Assembly (NCBI GenBank): GCA_021778975.1
Contig: JAJYBO010000107.1
Span: forward strand, 1 to 9,224
Length of the DNA: 9,224 bases
Reading direction: 5' to 3'
Origin: Deltaproteobacteria bacterium
GTDB taxonomy: Bacteria; Desulfobacterota; Desulfobacteria; Desulfobacterales; Desulfatirhabdiaceae
The stretch's first letter is position 1. Every line of letters begins with the position of its first letter. The translations under genes were made by a program, and so were the position numbers. The notes under the pieces are model-generated. The model worked only from the letters and a program-made list of their open reading frames with translations. It did not search any database and had not been told where the DNA came from. Shown here in pieces: positions 5,622-9,224 of this stretch.

Positions 5622-7313
5622 TCAGGAATATCCGTCATCGCCGTTCAGAATTTTTTCGATGATGATCTTGGTGATCATGTACGTGGGTTTGACGCCTTCG
5701 TCTCCCATGCTGCCGGAGGCCAGCGTCTGACCACTGATCAGCGGATTGTCCGACGCATAATAGGCATAGCGGAGTTTGATATTCGGAGAGATGTGACCCC
5801 GAATAATGGCGGCGCTGATAGCTCGCTGATAATGCCCTCCTTCCATTTCCAGGCCAATGGCTTTCCAGCTCGTGGTTTGAAATTTTTCAAGAACATCCTT
5901 GTTTTGAAGTGATGTTCCCAGAACGGTGACAATGGGGCCGACATACACATCAATGGAGCCGTCGAAATCCTCCGGTTTCATATCGTTATGCACCAGATAA
6001 TTGTGTGGGGTGCCTTCCATGACGTGCGCGGTCGGCAGCATGATATCGCCTTTTTTTCCGGGTAGAATTCCCGCCTTTCCCATAACGGAAATCGAAGCGA
6101 CGTGAATCGCCGGAGCGTGATGGAATTCAGACAGCAGTTCATCCATGGCTTCATACGCCTGGGTGCCAAACGCATAATCCATGACCAGAAGCACCGGCGG
6201 ACGGGTTTTCAAATTCTCTCGCTCGATGTGAAGATCGGGGTGAAACGGCGCTTCGCCAAGAAGCGCCATATCCATAATCTGAGCATTGATGAGGGTTCCG
6301 GAGGTATCCGGAACGCTATGGCAGCCGCTGGATTCTGCGTGTTTTCGCACTGCTTCCCGATCATCCCGGAGCTTATGAAGGAAAAGATATAAATCGCCAT
6401 CCAGTTTATTCTGATCCTGGGAGAATACGGCGGCGTATCCGTAAAGCAGATTGAGAACGCTGTGCATGTTGGCGCTGATGATATGCAGCGGCCGGTTCTG
6501 GAGGCCAAGCGCGCATATTTTTTCTCTGATGGCCGCCGCCCAGGAGGGGCCATAGGCGTGGTGGCCGATCATGCTTTGCAGAGATGGGGTGAAATAGATG
6601 AGCAGTTCGTTGTCTTTTGAAGCTTTTTCGCGCTCGACCCGTTTGCCCAGGCGATAAATGATCTGAAAAAGACTGTTATTGCATCCGGACGATTTGCGGT
6701 TGGCGTCCAGATAATAGTAGGTGTCTCTGGTTTCCTGATAGGTTCTGCCCAGGATGATGCTGAGGTTCCAGATGGCCTGATCGAGCTGCTGATCCGCCAG
6801 GCATTCCTCGCTGGCGACGATTTCTTCCAGGTCTTTCCATCCGCTGGAATAATCGCCGCCCGGTTCTTTCATCTGATGATAGATTTTTTCGGCTTCGATG
6901 TTGAGGAATGTGATATGCGTGAGGACATCGTAAATTTCACTAAGCCCCGTGGTGATGACAAAACACATTTCATTGCCGCTGATTCTATAGGAAATTCTCC
7001 GGCGTTTGTTGGGCAAAATTTTTTCAAACGACGTGTGTTCAAACGCTTCCGAGGCCGTAAGGACGATGCGCGTGCAGTCTTCTATCCCTCTGGGGAGTCT
7101 GTCTAAAACATATTCAAGCCCTTTGATTTCGATGATCCGCGGATCATCCATCGTGCCGTAAATTTCAGGACTCAGATCTTTCAATGCAGTGGCAAGCGTT
7201 TGTCCTGAAATGCCGGAAGGTTTATAATGTCCACGCAGAACCAGTGCATCCGCCGTAACTTTAAACGCCCGGATCGCCAATCTACTCTTATGGGATTTGC
7301 TGAGTACTTCCAA
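5622..7313 (-). CDS. 563-aa protein with nucleoside-phosphorylase-like C-terminus (probably DUF6909 family)
   Basis: Cytosolic by appearance: no signal peptide or membrane segment. The N-terminal half (about 1-300) is mixed helical with no motif I can name. The C-terminal 190 residues look like the nucleoside phosphorylase fold (PNP/MTAN/AMP nucleosidase): VMDYAFGTQAYE at 377-388, MGKAGILPGKKGDIMLPTAH at 411-430, AIGLEMEGGHYQRAI at 485-499 with the E489-M490-E491 pair resembling the ribose-binding Met-Glu motif, and YASDNPL at 519-525 whose D522 would be the base-contacting Asp. I believe this is the family called DUF6909, but could not check. The start is TTG at 7313: AAGGAGG lies 4 bases before it and no ATG occurs until residue 116. 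It follows the SDR gene by 65 bp. Possible roles are nucleoside or nucleotide glycosidic-bond cleavage or ligand sensing; the substrate is unknown. Confidence 0.75.
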   Translation of the reverse strand: MEVLSKSHKSRLAIRAFKVTADALVLRGHYKPSGISGQTLATALKDLSPEIYGTMDDPRIIEIKGLEYVLDRLPRGIEDCTRIVLTASEAFEHTSFEKILPNKRRRISYRISGNEMCFVITTGLSEIYDVLTHITFLNIEAEKIYHQMKEPGGDYSSGWKDLEEIVASEECLADQQLDQAIWNLSIILGRTYQETRDTYYYLDANRKSSGCNNSLFQIIYRLGKRVEREKASKDNELLIYFTPSLQSMIGHHAYGPSWAAAIREKICALGLQNRPLHIISANMHSVLNLLYGYAAVFSQDQNKLDGDLYLFLHKLRDDREAVRKHAESSGCHSVPDTSGTLINAQIMDMALLGEAPFHPDLHIERENLKTRPPVLLVMDYAFGTQAYEAMDELLSEFHHAPAIHVASISVMGKAGILPGKKGDIMLPTAHVMEGTPHNYLVHNDMKPEDFDGSIDVYVGPIVTVLGTSLQNKDVLEKFQTTSWKAIGLEMEGGHYQRAISAAIIRGHISPNIKLRYAYYASDNPLISGQTLASGSMGDEGVKPTYMITKIIIEKILNGDDGYS

Positions 7314-7346
7314 TATGCCTCCTTATCCTGTTACGGACATCTTGAT

Positions 7347-7366
7347 GGCATATCTCTCGATATGTC
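7347..7366. other. Small palindrome between the SDR and the 563-aa gene
   Basis: GGCATATC (7347-7354) and GATATGTC (7359-7366) pair at 7 of 8 positions around TCTC. It lies in the 65-bp gap between the two genes. There is no T-run, so it is not a classical terminator; it may be an operator or nothing. Confidence 0.3.
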
Positions 7367-7378
7367 GTCAAAAAATTG

Positions 7379-8140
7379 TCATACGGCGCTGGCGCCGCCA
7401 TCCACGTTCAGGGTCTGGCCGGTCACAAAATTCGACGCTTCTGAACACAGAAACAGCGCTGGATAAACGATGTCGGTGGGGTCCGCCAGTCTGCCCATGG
7501 GAATCGTTTTCACGATGTGATCGTGCAGCGCCGGGTCTGCCCAGAAAGCCTTGCTGAACCCTGTTTTCACCATACATGGAGCGATGGCGTTCACCTGAAC
7601 ATTGAAGGGCGCGAGTTCCTGAGCGAGAACCCGCGTCATCATTTCGATACCGGCTTTGGCGATGCCATAAACGCCCATGGCAGGTGCGGCTCTATGGGCG
7701 GCGATGGATGACATGTGAACGATTTTTCCCCGGTTCTGCCGGCGCATGATCTGTCCGGCTTTTCGTGAACACAAAAAGGCGGCGTTCAGGTTGGAGTCTA
7801 TGATTTTATGCCAGAGCGCAGGGTCCGCGTCAACGACGGTGGTGATCAGATTCATACCGACATTGTTGATGAGGGTGTCAATTTTGCCGAATCTTTGCAT
7901 CGCAGCGTCGAATAACCTGTCCACATCATCGCTCCGGGCTGTGTGCGCCTGAACGGTCAGCAGGCGGTCGCCTCCGTTCAAAGAGGAACCGGCTGCATCC
8001 AGTCCGTCCTGTTTGCGGGCGCAGACAACGACGCTGGCGCCCTGTTCCAGCAATGTTCTGGCGATTTCGAGGCCGATACCGCGGGTGCCGCCAGTGACGA
8101 TACATACGTTTTGGGTCAATCCAAAAGACAATGGATTCAT
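7379..8140 (-). CDS. Short-chain dehydrogenase/reductase, FabG-like
   Basis: A 253-residue classical SDR of normal length, a cytosolic NAD(P)(H)-dependent oxidoreductase. The cofactor motif TGGTRGIG is at 16-23; R20 and the basic pair R42-K43 after the second strand suggest NADP(H). NNVG is at 92-95. The catalytic tetrad is N117, S145, Y158 and K162 (YGIAK), and the C-terminus has the conserved FVTGQTLNVDGG. It resembles FabG and related 3-oxoacyl reductases or alcohol dehydrogenases, but no acp, fabD or fabF gene is adjacent, so the substrate cannot be named. The ATG has AAGGA 6 bases upstream. It is divergent from the tRNA operon and precedes the 563-aa gene by 65 bp, perhaps in one transcript. 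Confidence 0.92.
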   Translation of the reverse strand: MNPLSFGLTQNVCIVTGGTRGIGLEIARTLLEQGASVVVCARKQDGLDAAGSSLNGGDRLLTVQAHTARSDDVDRLFDAAMQRFGKIDTLINNVGMNLITTVVDADPALWHKIIDSNLNAAFLCSRKAGQIMRRQNRGKIVHMSSIAAHRAAPAMGVYGIAKAGIEMMTRVLAQELAPFNVQVNAIAPCMVKTGFSKAFWADPALHDHIVKTIPMGRLADPTDIVYPALFLCSEASNFVTGQTLNVDGGASAV

Positions 8141-8274
8141 GGGATGTCCTTATTTTCGAGAGTTCTTTGCCCGGAAAATACCTTTTCATGACAGGTGGGC
8201 AGAAACCGCCACGACTGTTTACGAAGCCACCGGATATGAGATACAAAAAAAAATGTAAAAAATCCATTTTTTTA

Positions 8275-8303
8275 TTGCATTCGGTTGTGGCGAATGTTAA
8301 AAA
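8275..8303 (+). promoter_or_regulatory. Candidate promoter of the tRNA-tuf operon
   Basis: TTGCAT (8275-8280), a 17-bp spacer and TAAAAA (8298-8303) lie 28 bp before the first tRNA. An A/T-tract (8243-8274) directly upstream resembles an UP element, and a GC-rich stretch (GCCGAG) follows the -10, as in stringently controlled stable-RNA promoters. Hexamer matches are only partial (3/6 and 4/6), so the exact boxes are uncertain. Confidence 0.45.
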
Positions 8304-8331
8304 AGCCGAGTTTTAAATGAGGAAATGACAG

Positions 8332-8407
8332 GCCAGCGTAGCTCAGTTGGTAGAGCTACTGATTTGTAATCAGTGGGCCGGGGGTTCGAGTCCCTTCGCT
8401 GGCTCCA
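8332..8407 (+). tRNA. thrU: tRNA-Thr (anticodon TGT)
   Basis: Acceptor GCCAGCG/CGCTGGC closes perfectly, the D-arm reads GCTCAGTTGGTAGAGC, and the anticodon stem ACTGA/TCAGT holds the loop TTTGTAA with TGT at 8365-8367. CCA is encoded (8405-8407). The T-stem pairs GGGGG with CCCTT, giving two G-U wobbles. First of four tRNAs in the order known from the E. coli thrU-tyrU-glyT-thrT-tufB operon. Confidence 0.97.
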
Positions 8408-8445
8408 GCAAGGGTGCGTATTTCCTGGATAAAAACAATTCAAGC

Positions 8446-8530
8446 GGTGGGGTTCCCGAGTGGCCAAAGGGAACAGACTGTAAATCTGTCGGCGAAGCCT
8501 TCGGAGGTTCAAATCCTCCCCCCACCACCA
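8446..8530 (+). tRNA. tyrU: tRNA-Tyr (anticodon GTA)
   Basis: A class II tRNA of 85 nt including CCA. Acceptor GGTGGGG/CCCCACC, anticodon stem ACAGA/TCTGT with loop CTGTAAA (GTA at 8480-8482), a long variable arm (CGGCGAAGCCTTC) and T-stem GGAGG/CCTCC. CCA is encoded at 8528-8530. It follows tRNA-Thr by 38 bp. The 157 bp after it (8531-8687) hold only a weak CGCCC/GGGCG hairpin and no gene. Confidence 0.97.
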
Positions 8531-8687
8531 GCCAAAAAATGAAGCGTGTAGGAGTTTTTGTTTGCGCTGCAGACGAAAACGTTATAAGACTACATTGCAT
8601 CATCTGCGGTATATATTTCTTTAATGGTGTAATGTCGCCCTGTCGGTTTGGGGGCGTCTTCAGGTGTTGTGCAGGCTCTTTTGCAGG

Positions 8688-8763
8688 GCGGGAGTAGCTC
8701 AGTTGGTAGAGCTCTAGCCTTCCAAGCTGGATGTCGCGAGTTCGAGTCTCGTCTCCCGCTCCA
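8688..8763 (+). tRNA. glyT: tRNA-Gly (anticodon TCC)
   Basis: Acceptor GCGGGAG/CTCCCGC, D-arm GCTCAGTTGGTAGAGC, anticodon stem CTAGC/GCTGG (one G-T pair) with loop CTTCCAA and TCC at 8721-8723, T-loop TTCGAGT. CCA is encoded at 8761-8763. Third tRNA of the cluster. Confidence 0.97.
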
Positions 8764-8815
8764 TATTGTGAGTCGAGCAATGCTTTTCTGGTTATTTGCG
8801 CCAGGCTTCAGATAT

Positions 8816-8892
8816 GCCCACGTAGCTCAGTTGGTAGAGCGCTTCCTTGGTAAGGAAGAGGTTCATCGGTTCGACTCCGATCGTGGGCTCCA
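8816..8892 (+). tRNA. thrT: tRNA-Thr (anticodon GGT)
   Basis: Acceptor GCCCACG/CGTGGGC, D-arm GCTCAGTTGGTAGAGC, anticodon stem CTTCC/GGAAG with loop TTGGTAA and GGT at 8849-8851, T-loop TTCGACT. CCA is encoded at 8890-8892. Last tRNA before tuf; with the TGT isoacceptor it covers threonine codons read by both types. Confidence 0.97.
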
Positions 8893-9059
8893 TATGATTT
8901 AGGATAACAGATCAATAGTCGCCAGATGGGATATGAAATGGCCTTTCAAGGGGGCGATATCTCCGGCGGGTGTGTTTTCGGATGGTATCTTGTGACCGAT
9001 ATGGGCAGGCAGAAGCATTGTCTGGGCATCTGTGGTATGTGTAGAAAAAAGACGGGTGA

Positions 9060-9089
9060 TTGAGCCCGGTCGCCTGTTTCTTTTATAAT
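9060..9089 (+). promoter_or_regulatory. tuf-proximal sigma70-type promoter
   Basis: TTGAGC (9060-9065, 4/6 to consensus) and a perfect TATAAT (9084-9089) are spaced by 18 bp. Transcription would start near 9096, just before the ribosome site GGGAGG at 9099-9104. The -35 overlaps a bulged hairpin (GACGGG at 9051-9056 with CCCGGTC at 9065-9071) followed by T-rich sequence, which might partly end the upstream tRNA transcript. The rest of the 220-bp tRNA-tuf gap shows nothing recognisable. Confidence 0.6.
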
Positions 9090-9112
9090 TATTCAGCAGG
9101 GAGGACAGTGGT

Positions 9113-9224
9113 ATGGCGAAGGAAAAGTTTGAGCGGACGAAGCCGCATGTGAATGTAGGGACGATAGGACATATAGATCATGGTAAGACGACGTTGACAG
9201 CGGCGATTACCAAGCATAACGGGC
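9113..9224 (+). CDS. tuf: Elongation factor Tu, N-terminal part (cut by window end)
   Basis: The first 37 codons of EF-Tu, the GTPase that brings aminoacyl-tRNA to the ribosome. The product begins MAKEKFERTKPHVNVGTIGH and continues IDHGKTTLTAAITKHNG; the GTP-binding P-loop GHIDHGKT is at residues 19-26. GGGAGG ends 8 bases before the ATG. The gene continues beyond the window. It directly follows four tRNA genes in the order of the E. coli tufB operon, so secE-nusG-rplK may lie further right. Codon choice in this piece is not the optimised set expected of tuf: both Ile18 and Ile21 use ATA. Confidence 0.98.
   Translation, partial: MAKEKFERTKPHVNVGTIGHIDHGKTTLTAAITKHNG

Noticed and set aside
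2434..7313. Reading pstSCA plus the 563-aa gene as one new phosphate/nucleotide system
   Set aside because: The 224-bp gap contains its own repeat-bearing upstream region for pstS, and nothing in the sequence ties the 563-aa protein to phosphate uptake beyond adjacency.
8217..8233. TGTTTACGAAGCCACC, similar to one end of the 124-bp repeat
   Set aside because: Only about 12 bases match and there is no inverted partner nearby, so chance is the simpler explanation.
8347..8902. Open frames on both strands crossing the tRNA genes (for example 8370-8780 minus and 8347-8697 plus)
   Set aside because: They are translations of tRNA sequence, a familiar source of false gene calls; four perfect tRNA folds explain the DNA.
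1..9224. CRISPR array, toxin-antitoxin pair, integrase or phage genes
   Set aside because: No regularly spaced direct repeats, no recognisable toxin, antitoxin or integrase motif, and no attachment-site duplication of a tRNA 3' end were seen.

Overview
The window looks like chromosomal DNA of a Gram-negative sulfate-reducer-type deltaproteobacterium (Desulfobacterota, probably Desulfobacterales). This is inferred from: the thrU-tyrU-glyT-thrT-tuf order also found in other Proteobacteria, a tuf N-terminus resembling that group, an Rpn/DUF3782 nuclease neighbourhood, an SDR beside a large nucleoside-phosphorylase-like protein, and a hairpin repeat that I recall from Desulfobacterales genomes. 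No search could be run, so the taxonomic call is moderate.

Layout. 1-650 (+): 3' end of an Hsp70-family (DUF3731-type) gene, closed by a clear intrinsic terminator (682-708). 886-1120 (+): decayed, frameshifted end of a DUF3782-type protein. 1151-2086 (+): intact Rpn-family PD-(D/E)XK nuclease/putative transposase. 2087-2433: convergent intergenic region carrying a 124-bp imperfect-palindrome repeat. 2434-5397 (-): phosphate ABC transporter genes in the order pstS-pstC-pstA, with no pstB or phoU after pstA; a nested inverted repeat lies between pstS and pstC. 5622-7313 (-): 563-aa protein with a C-terminal nucleoside-phosphorylase-like region (probably the family called DUF6909). 7379-8140 (-): FabG-like short-chain dehydrogenase just upstream of it. 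8332-8892 (+): tRNA-Thr(TGT), tRNA-Tyr(GTA), tRNA-Gly(TCC) and tRNA-Thr(GGT), all with encoded CCA. 9113-9224 (+): 5' end of tuf (EF-Tu), cut by the window edge, with its own good promoter.

How it works together. PstS captures periplasmic phosphate and delivers it to the PstC-PstA membrane channel; the ATPase PstB must be supplied from elsewhere. The SDR and the 563-aa gene are 65 bp apart on one strand and may be co-transcribed; their joint function is unknown. The tRNA-tuf block is a conserved translation operon. The left third (nuclease, decayed relative, palindromic repeat) is the more fluid part of the window.

I see no CRISPR array, complete insertion sequence, phage module or clear new multi-gene system. 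The items most worth following are the 563-aa protein, the missing pstB, and the structured DNA at 2198-2321 and 4433-4520.
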